Shown here: positions 9,410 to 17,208 of the stretch, piece after piece
Layout of the letters: every line of letters begins with the position of its first letter
How positions within the stretch are numbered: the stretch's first letter is position 1
Assembly (NCBI GenBank): GCA_964461835.1
Contig: CAYWVO010000046.1
Coordinates: 1 to 24,236 of the forward strand
Reading direction: 5' to 3'
Length of the DNA: 24,236 nt
DNA from: CAYWVO01 sp964461835
GTDB lineage: Bacteria; Zixibacteria; MSB-5A5; WJJR01; JAJRUJ01
Position numbers and translations under genes: made by a program
Notes under the pieces: model-generated
Told to the model about the DNA's origin: nothing
Database searches by the model: none
Seen by the model: only the letters and a program-made list of their open reading frames with translations

Positions 9410-10108
9410 ATGAGTGAGACATTACATTTTGCCGAACACACGCTGCAGGAAGTGTGCCTGCTGATCATGGCGGTCGTATACATGCTCCGGATACGTTGGA
9501 TGCTGAAGTTCAACGCCGGCAAAGAACGCCAGGCAGCAACCGGATCGCCGGTAGCAACTCCACGACGCGGGATATTGTATTCCTGGTTTGCCATTGCGAA
9601 TCCGCTGGGGATGGAAAGTTTTCGCACCAAGCTCTTGTTGTACGCGCAGTTTGTGGTCTTTCACCTGGGTGTGGTGGCAGCCATTGGGTTGTCGTTCGTT
9701 ATTCCCTACGCACCGAATATCCTAAATAACCAATGGCTGGTAGTGCTGTTACAGGCTGTTATCGGGCTGGCGTTTCTGGTGGGAGTCTACCGGTTTATTC
9801 GTCGGGTCGGCAGTAAGTACATGCGCGCGATCAGTTCGCCGGATGATTATTTTTCGCTCATTTTACTGACGGTATGGTTTGGTTTTGCATTCTTCGCAGT
9901 GCCGAATAACTACCAGCAGGGCGAAGGTATTCTGCTCACCTATTTCATTCTTACTGCCTTCTTCCTGCTGTACGTACCATTCAGTAAAATTTCCCATTAC
10001 CTCTATTATCCCTTCACCCGCTACTACTTAGGGAAATCACTGGGGCATCGCGGCGTGTATCCGGTGGTCCGCAGCGTTAAACCAGACACCGTGCGCAGTC
10101 AGGACTAA
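9410..10108 (+). CDS. NarI/DsrM-like membrane subunit (putative b-type cytochrome)
   Basis: The 232-residue integral membrane protein has about five predicted helices (roughly residues 13-31, 75-98, 108-128, 147-166 and 173-196). H85 (FHLG, start of helix 2) and H196 (SKISHYLYYPF, end of helix 5) sit where the NarI/DsrM/HmeC family places heme b ligands. The closing SHYLYYPFTRY block is typical of this group. It is followed by a DsrK/HdrD-type iron-sulfur protein, the standard partner of such a cytochrome, so exchange of electrons with the quinone pool is likely. The Shine-Dalgarno GGAGGAG abuts the preceding stop. The protein is a little short for NarI, and only two strong heme-ligand candidates are obvious, so one or two hemes cannot be decided. 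Confidence 0.75.
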   Translation: MSETLHFAEHTLQEVCLLIMAVVYMLRIRWMLKFNAGKERQAATGSPVATPRRGILYSWFAIANPLGMESFRTKLLLYAQFVVFHLGVVAAIGLSFVIPYAPNILNNQWLVVLLQAVIGLAFLVGVYRFIRRVGSKYMRAISSPDDYFSLILLTVWFGFAFFAVPNNYQQGEGILLTYFILTAFFLLYVPFSKISHYLYYPFTRYYLGKSLGHRGVYPVVRSVKPDTVRSQD

Positions 10109-10126
10109 GCTGAGGAGAGATACAAC

Positions 10127-11866
10127 ATGGTCACAAGGACACGTTCATATAAAGCAGAAAAGGTCATTGAGCGGCTCAGGCAAAAGATGAACCGCCAGAT
10201 GGTGGGATCACTGGCCGCCTGCGTGCATTGCGGCATGTGCACTGAGTGTTGCCATTATGTCCTGACCAATCCTGATGACCCGACCTACGCCCCGGCCTAC
10301 AAGGCCGACCAGATTCGCAAACTGTTCAAGCGTCATATCGACTGGACCGGCCGGGTATTCCCGTGGTGGGTGAATGCCAAGAGTGTGTACACCGATGAAG
10401 ATTTGGAAAACCTGAAAGATACAGTTTTCGGTAAGTGCACCAACTGCCGGCGGTGCTCGATCAATTGCCCGATGGGGGTTGACTACGCAACGTTTAACCG
10501 GATGGCGCGCGGACTGCTGGTCTCGGTAGGTGTGATGCCGGAAGGGGTGGCGGTAGTCAGTAAAGACCAGTGGGAAATCGGCAACCAGATGGGTGTGTTG
10601 CAGGAAGATTATCTGGAAACCCTGGAATGGATGGCCGAAGAGTTGCAGATGGAACTCGAGGATGACACAGTCGCGATTCCCATCGATAAGGTGGACGCCG
10701 ATATTGTCTATTCCATCAATCCACGTGAGGTGAAATATGACCCACGTACCATTGCCGATGCGGCCAAAATCTTTCATGTAGCCGGTGAAAACTGGACGAT
10801 GCCCAGTGAAGGCTGGGATATGACGAATTTCGGGCTGTTCTCCGGGGATGATGATCTTGGTGGTGCGGTTGCCCGGCGACTGTATGAAAAAGTCGCCGAA
10901 CTCCGGGGCAAGAAACTGGTGATCTCCGAGTGCGGTCATGGCTATCGCTCGACCCGCTGTGAAGCGCCCAACTGGGCGAAGTGGGATGTGCCGTTCGAGA
11001 TGGAATCGTCGGTTGATACCATGCTGCGCTATATTAAAGAAGGCAGAATTAAAGTTGATAAATCGAAGAACACAACGCCGGTGACGTTTCATGACTCGTG
11101 TAATAATGCGCGCAGCTGTGGCCTGTTCGAGGAACCGCGTGAGTTGCTGCACCTGGTTTGTTCCGATTTTCGGGAGATGTATCCCAATCGGGCGGAAAAC
11201 TACTGCTGCACCGGTGGCGGTGGGGCGATGTCCATGTCGGAGTATACCAATCGGCGGCTGAAATCCGGCAGAGTCAAGGCCGATCAATTGAAGGCAACCG
11301 GTGCGGATATTGTGGTGACCTCTTGCCATAACTGCGTGGACGGGCTGACCGATGTGATCCGTCATTACAAGCTGGTCATGGAAGTAACTCAATTGGTAAA
11401 TTTGGTTGCCAATGCCGTGGTGACCCCGCCGAAACCGGTTACTGTTCCTGAAGAGATCGTCCCCGAGGCCGAAGCGGCGCCCAGTCTGGCGGGTAAGAAA
11501 ATCCTGGTGGTGGACGACGAGCCGGACATCCTCACCTTTATTTCTGTTGTTTTGGAAGATAACGGCGCATCGGTGGTCCAGGCGCACAATGCCGACAAGG
11601 CGATTGAGATGGCTGAGGAGGAGCGGCCCGACTTGATCACGTTGGATATTTCGATGCCGGGCAAAGACGGCGGCCATGTCTTTGCCGCAATTCGCAATAA
11701 TCCGGAGCTGAAACAGACGCCGATTTGTATCGTCTCCGGTAAGCCGGAACTGCGGCGCCTGATTTATGATCGGGCAGTGCCCCCGCCGGAAGGGTTCCTC
11801 GAAAAGCCAATTTCCGAAGAGACGTTACTGAGAAACGTGCGCAAAATTCTCGAACTCGTTGATTAG
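10127..11866 (+). CDS. DsrK/HdrD-like iron-sulfur protein fused to a response-regulator receiver domain
   Basis: The 579-residue protein has two parts. Residues 1-~435 are a DsrK/HdrD-type subunit. Two [4Fe-4S] motifs lie near the N-terminus (C32-x2-C35-x2-C38-x2-C41 with an adjacent C42, and C104-x2-C107-x2-C110-x3-C114-P). Two CCG-type cysteine-rich segments follow: SECGHGYRS and HDSCNNARSCG, then YCCTGGGGAMSM and SCHNCVDG, the kind that binds a non-cubane cluster in HdrB/D. After a Pro/Glu-rich linker, residues ~457-579 form a CheY-like receiver: ILVVDDEPD acidic pocket, phospho-acceptor D507 (TLDISMPG), IVSGK, and FLEKPIS with the conserved Lys. A Shine-Dalgarno (GAGGAGA) precedes the ATG 18 bases after the membrane subunit. 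A histidine kinase gene follows at once, so phosphorylation may control electron flow, or the redox state may feed the phosphorelay. The long antisense ORF across it is a shadow. Confidence 0.88.
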   Translation: MVTRTRSYKAEKVIERLRQKMNRQMVGSLAACVHCGMCTECCHYVLTNPDDPTYAPAYKADQIRKLFKRHIDWTGRVFPWWVNAKSVYTDEDLENLKDTVFGKCTNCRRCSINCPMGVDYATFNRMARGLLVSVGVMPEGVAVVSKDQWEIGNQMGVLQEDYLETLEWMAEELQMELEDDTVAIPIDKVDADIVYSINPREVKYDPRTIADAAKIFHVAGENWTMPSEGWDMTNFGLFSGDDDLGGAVARRLYEKVAELRGKKLVISECGHGYRSTRCEAPNWAKWDVPFEMESSVDTMLRYIKEGRIKVDKSKNTTPVTFHDSCNNARSCGLFEEPRELLHLVCSDFREMYPNRAENYCCTGGGGAMSMSEYTNRRLKSGRVKADQLKATGADIVVTSCHNCVDGLTDVIRHYKLVMEVTQLVNLVANAVVTPPKPVTVPEEIVPEAEAAPSLAGKKILVVDDEPDILTFISVVLEDNGASVVQAHNADKAIEMAEEERPDLITLDISMPGKDGGHVFAAIRNNPELKQTPICIVSGKPELRRLIYDRAVPPPEGFLEKPISEETLLRNVRKILELVD

Positions 11867-11886
11867 GGACTCTCGGGGGAAAACTC

Positions 11887-13326
11887 GTGGATGACCTGTA
11901 CAAACAGTACTTCGACTTGATGCCGTGCTATCTCACAGTGCAGGATCGGGATTTCAATGTTTTGACTGCCAACGAGCGCTTCCGCACCCACTTCGGAGAT
12001 TTTACCGGACGGAAGTGTTACCAAATATACAAAAGCCGCTCGGAGGAATGCGAAGGTTGTCCCGTGGTGCGCACCTTTCATGACGGTGAGTCACACACCA
12101 GTGAAGAACAGGTCACCACGCTCGACGGCCGGGAAATCGCTGTCCTGGTCAATACTACCCCAATTCGTAATGGCAATGGCGAAATCACCGCAGTGATGGA
12201 AATGTCGACCGATATCACGATTATTAAGCGACTCGAAGATCAACTGCGGGAAAGTCGCCGCCGCTATCGGACATTGTTTGAGTCGGTTCCCTGTTTTGTG
12301 TCGATGCAGGATCGCGACTTGAACATCATCGAGGCCAACCGGATGCACCGTGAGGCCTTTGGCTCCGGACTGGGTCAGAAATGCTACGAGGTGTATAAGC
12401 ACCGCATCGAAGAATGCACTCCTTGTGTCGTGCGGGAGACGTTTCAGGACGGCGAAGTGCATCTGCACGAGGAGGTCGTTACCGACCGTCAGGGCAATCG
12501 CATGAATGTGATGGTCTATACCGGCCCCATCTACAATGAAGCCGGGGAGATTGACAGCGTGATCGAAGTCAGTGCCGATATCACCCAGATTCGGCAATTG
12601 CAGTCCCAGCTGACATCGATTGGCATGTTGATCAGCACTATCTCACACGGGATCAAAGGGCTGATCACCGGCCTGGACGGCGGCGCGTACCTGGTCAACA
12701 GCGGGTTGAAAAAAGACAACCGCGAGCGGGTCCTCCGTGGATGGGACATGGTCCAGCGCAATATGGGACGCATCCGCAGTATGGTCTTTGATCTGTTGTA
12801 TTATGCCAAGGAACGTGATCTGGAAGTTGAACGAGTCGACGCAGTCGCAATCGCCGAGGACGTAGCAAAGGTGTTCGAAACCCGGTCCGCAACGCTCAAT
12901 GTCGATTTTCAAACCGGTTTTCATGGGGAGACGGGGATGTTTGAGGTTGACCCCAAAGCCATTCATGCCATGCTGACCAACCTCCTGGAAAATGCGTTCG
13001 ATGCCTGCCGCACTGACCGCGATAAGGAAGAACACGAGATTGGATTTAACACCTACCGCGAAAATGACTCGGTAATATTTCGCATATCGGATAACGGAAT
13101 CGGAATGGACCGGGAAACGAAAGAGAAAGTATTCAGTCTCTTCTTTTCCTCCAAGGGGACAGAGGGTACCGGCTTGGGGTTGTTCATTGCCAACAAAATC
13201 GCGATGAAACACGGCGGCAAGATTGATATCGATTCCTCCCCTGGCCGCGGGACCTGTTTCTGGGTGCGGATTCCCGCACAGGATAAGACGGCCGGCAAAC
13301 CCGAGTTACCCGATAACTCAGAATAA
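11887..13326 (+). CDS. PAS-PAS histidine kinase with repeated cysteine pattern
   Basis: The 479-residue sensor kinase has no membrane segment. Two homologous PAS domains lie at about 5-115 and 127-240. A DHp helix pair follows, with the phospho-acceptor H254 in ISHGIKG, then a HATPase domain: LLENAFDAC N-box, ISDNGIGMD G1 and GTEGTGLGLFIANK G2. Both PAS domains carry the same four cysteines: C14, C44, C55, C58 and C136, C166, C177, C180 (spacings 30, 11 and 3 in both), within PC…QDRD and KCY…R-x-EEC-x2-C. They could ligate a metal or Fe-S cluster, or act as thiol switches. The GTG start at 11887 follows a GGGGGA stretch and lies 20 bases after the Fe-S/receiver gene. Being cytosolic and last in the operon, it most likely phosphorylates the receiver domain fused to the iron-sulfur protein. 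Confidence 0.9.
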   Translation: MDDLYKQYFDLMPCYLTVQDRDFNVLTANERFRTHFGDFTGRKCYQIYKSRSEECEGCPVVRTFHDGESHTSEEQVTTLDGREIAVLVNTTPIRNGNGEITAVMEMSTDITIIKRLEDQLRESRRRYRTLFESVPCFVSMQDRDLNIIEANRMHREAFGSGLGQKCYEVYKHRIEECTPCVVRETFQDGEVHLHEEVVTDRQGNRMNVMVYTGPIYNEAGEIDSVIEVSADITQIRQLQSQLTSIGMLISTISHGIKGLITGLDGGAYLVNSGLKKDNRERVLRGWDMVQRNMGRIRSMVFDLLYYAKERDLEVERVDAVAIAEDVAKVFETRSATLNVDFQTGFHGETGMFEVDPKAIHAMLTNLLENAFDACRTDRDKEEHEIGFNTYRENDSVIFRISDNGIGMDRETKEKVFSLFFSSKGTEGTGLGLFIANKIAMKHGGKIDIDSSPGRGTCFWVRIPAQDKTAGKPELPDNSE

Positions 13327-13344
13327 TACCGTACAACTTCATTT

Positions 13345-13418
13345 TTCCTTTCCAGCATAGCGCCGCACGAGCGCGTATCAGCAATATGTTGTCGCGTGAG
13401 TATTGTAAGGGAAAGGAA
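13345..13418 (+). promoter_or_regulatory. Long-range pairing that would cover a Shine-Dalgarno
   Basis: TTCCTTTCC (13345-13353) is perfectly complementary to GGAAAGGAA (13410-13418), which is the ribosome binding site of the gene starting at 13425. The 56-base interval contains GCGC-rich segments. If folded in the mRNA this would hide the ribosome binding site. Confidence 0.35.
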
Positions 13419-13424
13419 GCGTAG

Positions 13425-14282
13425 ATGATTTTAGTTACGGGCGCGACCGGGACTGTCGGTCGGGAAGTTCTCAAAGATTTGGCCTGGCAGGATCACAAGG
13501 TGCGGGCATTGGTTCGCTCCGGAGAGAAAGGCCAGTCACTCACCAGTACAGGGGCGGATATCGCCATCGGTGATTTTACGCAGCCGGAAAGCTTGCCTGC
13601 CGCGTTGGAGGGGATCGACAAAGTGTTTCTCCTGAGTGTGCTTGATCCGGACCAGGCGGCTATCCAGGGTAACATGATTGATGCGGCGAAGGAAGCCGGC
13701 GTCAAACACGTTGTCCGTCTCTCTGCCCTGGGAGCGCGGCCGGATGCCCCCATCTCGCTGGGCAAATGGCACTACGAGACAGAACAACGACTTGAAGCGT
13801 CAGGCATTCCGTGGACACATGTTCGCCCCCATTCATTCATGCAAAATTTGTTATTATCCGCGCAGAGTGTCGCGTCAGAAGGGAAAGTGTACTCACCGTT
13901 ATCTGACGCCAAGGTCGCGATGATCGACGCGCGGGACATCGCCGCCGTGTGTGTGGCTGCATTGACCACCGAGGGACACGAAGGCAAAGCCTACGAAATT
14001 ACCGGCCCGGAAGCGCTCTCTTACTATGATGTGGCGGAAAAATTATCGGCAGTAACGGATAAAGAAGTCTCCTATGTTGATATCACACCTGAAACGGCGA
14101 AACAGACAATGATGAAAAGTGGCATGCCGGAGTGGACCGCTGACGCGCTGAATGAGTTGTATGCGTTCTATCGGCAGGGGAAGGGCGACCAGGTCACCAC
14201 CATCGTGAAAGAAGTCACCGATAAGGACCCCCGCGCGTTTATCGACTTTGCCGCCGAATACGCAGCGATTTTCAGGGGATAA
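13425..14282 (+). CDS. NmrA-like/atypical SDR family NAD(P)-binding protein
   Basis: The 285-residue protein begins MILVTGATGTVGREVL, a Rossmann fold with the GxxGxxG pattern of atypical short-chain dehydrogenases. It continues with VRALVRSGEK, GDFTQPESLPAALEGIDKVFLLS and VKHVVRLSALGA. This matches the NmrA/YtfG (NAD(P)H:quinone oxidoreductase 2-like) subgroup. The usual YxxxK catalytic motif is not evident; the stretch KWHYETEQRLEASGIPWTHVRPHSFMQN is the equivalent part. Members sense NADP(H) or reduce quinones; which applies here is unknown. GGAAAGGAAG gives a good ribosome binding site. It is followed 16 bases later by an aldo-keto reductase gene, so the two form an operon ending at the terminator at 15352. 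Confidence 0.9.
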   Translation: MILVTGATGTVGREVLKDLAWQDHKVRALVRSGEKGQSLTSTGADIAIGDFTQPESLPAALEGIDKVFLLSVLDPDQAAIQGNMIDAAKEAGVKHVVRLSALGARPDAPISLGKWHYETEQRLEASGIPWTHVRPHSFMQNLLLSAQSVASEGKVYSPLSDAKVAMIDARDIAAVCVAALTTEGHEGKAYEITGPEALSYYDVAEKLSAVTDKEVSYVDITPETAKQTMMKSGMPEWTADALNELYAFYRQGKGDQVTTIVKEVTDKDPRAFIDFAAEYAAIFRG

Positions 14283-14298
14283 CAGCGGGAGAAAATAC

Positions 14299-15342
14299 AT
14301 GCGTTATAAATTGCTGGGAAAATCCGGCCTCCGGGTCACGGAACTCTGCCTGGGCGTCATGACCTTCGGCAAGGAATGGGGCTGGGGTTCTGATCGCGAA
14401 GAGAGCAAAAAAGTCTTCGATACGTATGTCGAAGCCGGGGGGAATTTTATCGATACGGCCAATAAGTACACCGACGGGACCAGCGAAAAATTCGTCGGCG
14501 AGTTTGTGGCCGGGCGGCGAGATCAATTCGTTATTGCCACCAAGTATACGTTATCGATGGATCCCGATGATCCCAATGCGAGCGGTAATCATCGCAAAAA
14601 TATGATGCGTGCTGTGGAGGCCAGCCTGAAACGACTCAACACCGATTATATCGATCTCTACTGGTTGCATGCCTGGGATTTCACCACGCCGGTCCAGGAG
14701 GTCATGCGCGGGCTGGACGATCTGGTGAGCTCCGGCAAGGTCCATTATATCGGTATCTCCGATACCCCGGCCTGGATTGTTTCGCAAGCCAATACCCTGG
14801 CGGAATTGCGCGGCTGGTCGCAGTTTGTTGGGTTGCAGATTGAATACAGCCTGATTCAGCGGGCTCCCGAACGGGATCTGCTCCCCATGGCGCGCGCGTT
14901 CGATATCGCGGTGACCCCCTGGGCGGTGATCGGTGGTGGTGTCTTGACCGGCAAGTACACCGGCGATCCGGCGCAGGACGAAAAAGCGGACAAAAAGCGT
15001 ACACCGTCCGACAAGCGCCTGAGTAAACGCAATCTCGAAATTGCCGGTGTGGTGAAAGAGGTCGCACAGGAGGCCGGGAAACCGGCATCTCAGGTGGCGA
15101 TCAACTGGGCCCGTCAGCAGCCGGGGTTGATCATCCCGATTGTCGGGGCACGCAAAGCTGAACAATTGGCGGAAAATTTGGGGTGTTTAGAGTGGTCGCT
15201 AAACGATGAACAGTTGAAACGCCTGGATGACGCCAGTGCGATTGATCTTGGATTCCCGCACGAGTTCCTGACCCAGGAACACATCCTCAATTTGGTCTTT
15301 GGCAGCAGGTGGTCCGAGATTGATAATCATCGGGTATTATAG
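14299..15342 (+). CDS. Aldo/keto reductase
   Basis: The 347-residue protein is a typical aldo-keto reductase (YajO/Tas or potassium-channel beta-subunit-like group). It opens MRYKLLGKSGLRVTELCLGVMTFG. The catalytic tetrad D52, Y57, K82 and H124 is visible in NFIDTANKYTDG, IATKYTLS and YWLHAWD. The C-terminal NADPH-binding part contains IPIVGARKAEQLAENLG. It should reduce aldehydes or ketones with NADPH; the substrate is unknown. The ATG at 14299 has a GGGAG ribosome binding site. The reading frame is open 51 bases further upstream but overlaps the preceding gene, so the shorter start is chosen. Confidence 0.93.
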   Translation: MRYKLLGKSGLRVTELCLGVMTFGKEWGWGSDREESKKVFDTYVEAGGNFIDTANKYTDGTSEKFVGEFVAGRRDQFVIATKYTLSMDPDDPNASGNHRKNMMRAVEASLKRLNTDYIDLYWLHAWDFTTPVQEVMRGLDDLVSSGKVHYIGISDTPAWIVSQANTLAELRGWSQFVGLQIEYSLIQRAPERDLLPMARAFDIAVTPWAVIGGGVLTGKYTGDPAQDEKADKKRTPSDKRLSKRNLEIAGVVKEVAQEAGKPASQVAINWARQQPGLIIPIVGARKAEQLAENLGCLEWSLNDEQLKRLDDASAIDLGFPHEFLTQEHILNLVFGSRWSEIDNHRVL

Positions 15343-15351
15343 ACCGAAAAC

Positions 15352-15391
15352 AAAACGCCGCGTCTTCGCTGGAGACGCGGCGTTTTCCTTT
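15352..15391. terminator. Bidirectional rho-independent terminator
   Basis: The stem ACGCCGCGTCT/AGACGCGGCGT has a 7-base loop (TCGCTGG) and is flanked by AAAA on the left and TTTT-CC-TTTTT on the right. It lies between the aldo-keto reductase (plus) and the convergent hypothetical gene (minus) and should serve both. Confidence 0.9.
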
Positions 15392-15457
15392 TTATTAATT
15401 ATCGGGGGCTGGGGTACGTCCTTGTGCCGTAGAATCCTCGATTGTTCTTGAGAACGA

Positions 15458-16114
15458 CTACGCTTCCACTTTCGGCAGCTGATTGAGGAGTCTTTCATAT
15501 ACGCGGTCGCCCCACGTCGGGGGTGAATCAGGATTGTCATATGATTCTGGCTCGCCGAGTAGGTGCAGACTCCGACGCATGCCTTTCTCCAACGAGCGCA
15601 GCTCAGCCAGCATTTTCCAACGAGTGATGCCGGAATTGGTAGTGATGACTGATTGCCCGGCCCGTGTTTCCCAATCGGACCTGCACCGTGCCAGATATCG
15701 GGCAACGTACTTCCGATACTCCCGGCATTGATTCAGTAATGTTTCACCGTGGGTAGTACGCATGAGGCAACGGGTGAGCCGACGACGGTACACCGGTGCC
15801 AGCGGAGAACCGGTAGCTCTGTACTCCGCATATTTGGTTTCAACCCGGGTTGCTTCAATCTCGTCCGATTTCAGAGTTTTGGAAAGGAGAGCCATCTGCT
15901 CATCGAAAGACGCCAGGTTGTCAGTCCGTTGCAAAGAATCGACGATTTCGGTTAGAGAAGGCTCAGGGAGCGGTATCGGCGCATTCAGGTTCGGCTCCAG
16001 ATGGTGACGAACCAGCATCAGGACAAACGCGCCGATCGTGGTAATGATGCTCATCAGTGGGTGTGACCCAATCGTTGATCTGACGATACCGAATACACCC
16101 ATGCCCAAGACCAT
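15458..16114 (-). CDS. Hypothetical protein with one N-terminal membrane segment
   Basis: I do not recognise this family. The 218-residue protein has one hydrophobic segment (about residues 16-36, HPLMSIITTIGAFVLMLVR). A largely helical, charged region with many Arg, Glu and Leu follows, including ETKYAEYRATGSPLAPVYRRR. The C-terminus ends LLNQLPKVEA. It is likely anchored in the inner membrane with a cytoplasmic or periplasmic helical domain. Two ATGs (16114 and 16102) are possible and neither has a clear Shine-Dalgarno sequence. Support is an uninterrupted frame of reasonable length that ends just before a bidirectional terminator in the right orientation. Confidence 0.55.
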   Translation of the reverse strand: MVLGMGVFGIVRSTIGSHPLMSIITTIGAFVLMLVRHHLEPNLNAPIPLPEPSLTEIVDSLQRTDNLASFDEQMALLSKTLKSDEIEATRVETKYAEYRATGSPLAPVYRRRLTRCLMRTTHGETLLNQCREYRKYVARYLARCRSDWETRAGQSVITTNSGITRWKMLAELRSLEKGMRRSLHLLGEPESYDNPDSPPTWGDRVYERLLNQLPKVEA

Positions 16115-16547
16115 TCAGGTGGCGGACGAGTATTTGTCCACGCCAAAAAACGATTTTGTACCGTATTGCAGAATTCTGATCTGCCCATGCGTCCATGCAG
16201 TAACGAAGTAACCGTGGTCCGATCCGGGGTAAAGCCGGACAGATCAACTGCAATCATTCTACTGTATATCCATCAGCAATATACAATCCCATTACTGCGG
16301 AAGCACCTGAGATTTTTGGTTTTTTGTGGAAAGACCAATCTGTAGTTTTCTGTATTTTTGGCGATGATTGGTGGATAGCTGCATTCGCTTAAACAGGGAC
16401 TTTAAGTAGGTCAATCTGTCAGTGACGACGAATACCAAAACCTCAAGCACGTTTCAGGTTGTCCGAAGTGTCAAAAGAGTGAAAAACCATGCAGGTATTA
16501 CGGATCAGTTTGGCATTTTGAATTATCGGTAACGGGCAGGAGTAGCA
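16115..16547. other. Gene-free stretch upstream of two divergent genes
   Basis: These ~430 bases hold no convincing gene. Short frames on both strands lack ribosome binding sites and recognisable products. The right half is AT-rich, as expected of promoter DNA, but I cannot name -35/-10 boxes with confidence. An imperfect dyad GTCCG…CGGAC lies near 16217-16241. Confidence 0.5.
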
Positions 16548-17051
16548 ATGGGACCAGAGCAGGAATCTCAGCTATCGGACGACGAACTTCGCAGAAACTA
16601 TCGCAGCGTGGTCTCGGGATTGACCACCCGTATCCGCAAAATTTATGACGCGATCCACCGGCGGTTTGGCGATGAGGGTTTGGCATTAATCGAGGAAATC
16701 TCCACCGAATATGGTCGCGAGATCGCTAACAAGGCCAGACGGCGGGTGAAGAGCAACGATGTCCGCTCGACTGCCGATTATCTGTTATACATTTTCAATG
16801 CGGTGAGCTTTCTCGCCAAACCGATAGTCACCGAGTACTCCGATGAGCGGGTGGCCATCCGGGTCGACCGTTGCCCATATCCGCTGGAGACTCCGGAAAT
16901 TTGCCGCGCGCACACGTCGATGGAAGTCGCGCTGGTGCGCACCCTCTCACCGGAATTGGATTACCGCATCGCGAAATGCATCCCCTGTGGTGATGACTAC
17001 TGCGAGCACGTGATCTGCAAGCAGAGTGACACGCTCGAATCGCGGGTCTAG
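16548..17051 (+). CDS. ATC-hydrolase-like / cysteine-rich small protein
   Basis: The 167-residue soluble protein resembles the L-2-amino-thiazoline-4-carboxylic acid (ATC) hydrolase-like superfamily in its C-terminal half. C109-P, an IC-x2-H group (C119, H122), then C144-x2-C147-GDD-x-C152-E-H fit the 'C…C/H…GD-x-C' pattern of that family. A V4R-like ligand-binding domain is the main alternative. The N-terminal half is helical and charged (RNYRSVVSGLTTRIRKIYDAI). CAGGAG lies 6-7 bases before the ATG. True ATC hydrolases act in cysteine synthesis from thiazolines; here only the fold relationship is suggested. It stands alone between two divergently or convergently placed genes. Confidence 0.6.
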   Translation: MGPEQESQLSDDELRRNYRSVVSGLTTRIRKIYDAIHRRFGDEGLALIEEISTEYGREIANKARRRVKSNDVRSTADYLLYIFNAVSFLAKPIVTEYSDERVAIRVDRCPYPLETPEICRAHTSMEVALVRTLSPELDYRIAKCIPCGDDYCEHVICKQSDTLESRV

Positions 17052-17114
17052 CTAATCCGACTTGTGCCGGTCAGTCCCTCCAGCTGCCGGCACGCCGTGG
17101 GGTAACTCCGCGTT

Positions 17115-17142
17115 GTCATCCCACGCCACGGGGGGGGATCCA
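17115..17142 (-). repeat. REP-like copy, TGGATCC…GGGATGAC family
   Basis: Read on the minus strand this is TGGATCCCCCCCCGTGGCGT followed by GGGATGAC. It is a relative of the elements at 1029-1056 and 21138-21171. A separate perfect hairpin CCCTGGGC-GCA-GCCCAGGG follows at 17147-17165, and a CCCCCG…CGGGGG stem lies near 17183-17199. Confidence 0.5.
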
Positions 17143-17208
17143 TTTTCCCTGGGCGCAGCCCAGGGGCGGAGAAATCCCGTTGCCCCCGGCTTGCGGGGGG
17201 AGTGAGCA

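Noticed and set aside
10208..11677. 489-codon open frame on the minus strand
   Set aside because: It is antisense to the DsrK/HdrD-REC gene, has a His/Ile-rich composition with no recognisable domain, and is explained by codon bias of the true gene.
16054..16257. Short minus-strand frames upstream of the hypothetical protein at 15458-16114
   Set aside because: No ribosome binding site or recognisable product; two different frames are open over the same bases, which argues against coding.
16115..16300. Possible riboswitch upstream of the ATC-hydrolase-like gene
   Set aside because: Dyads are weak and imperfect and I could not match a known class such as the cyclic-di-GMP type.
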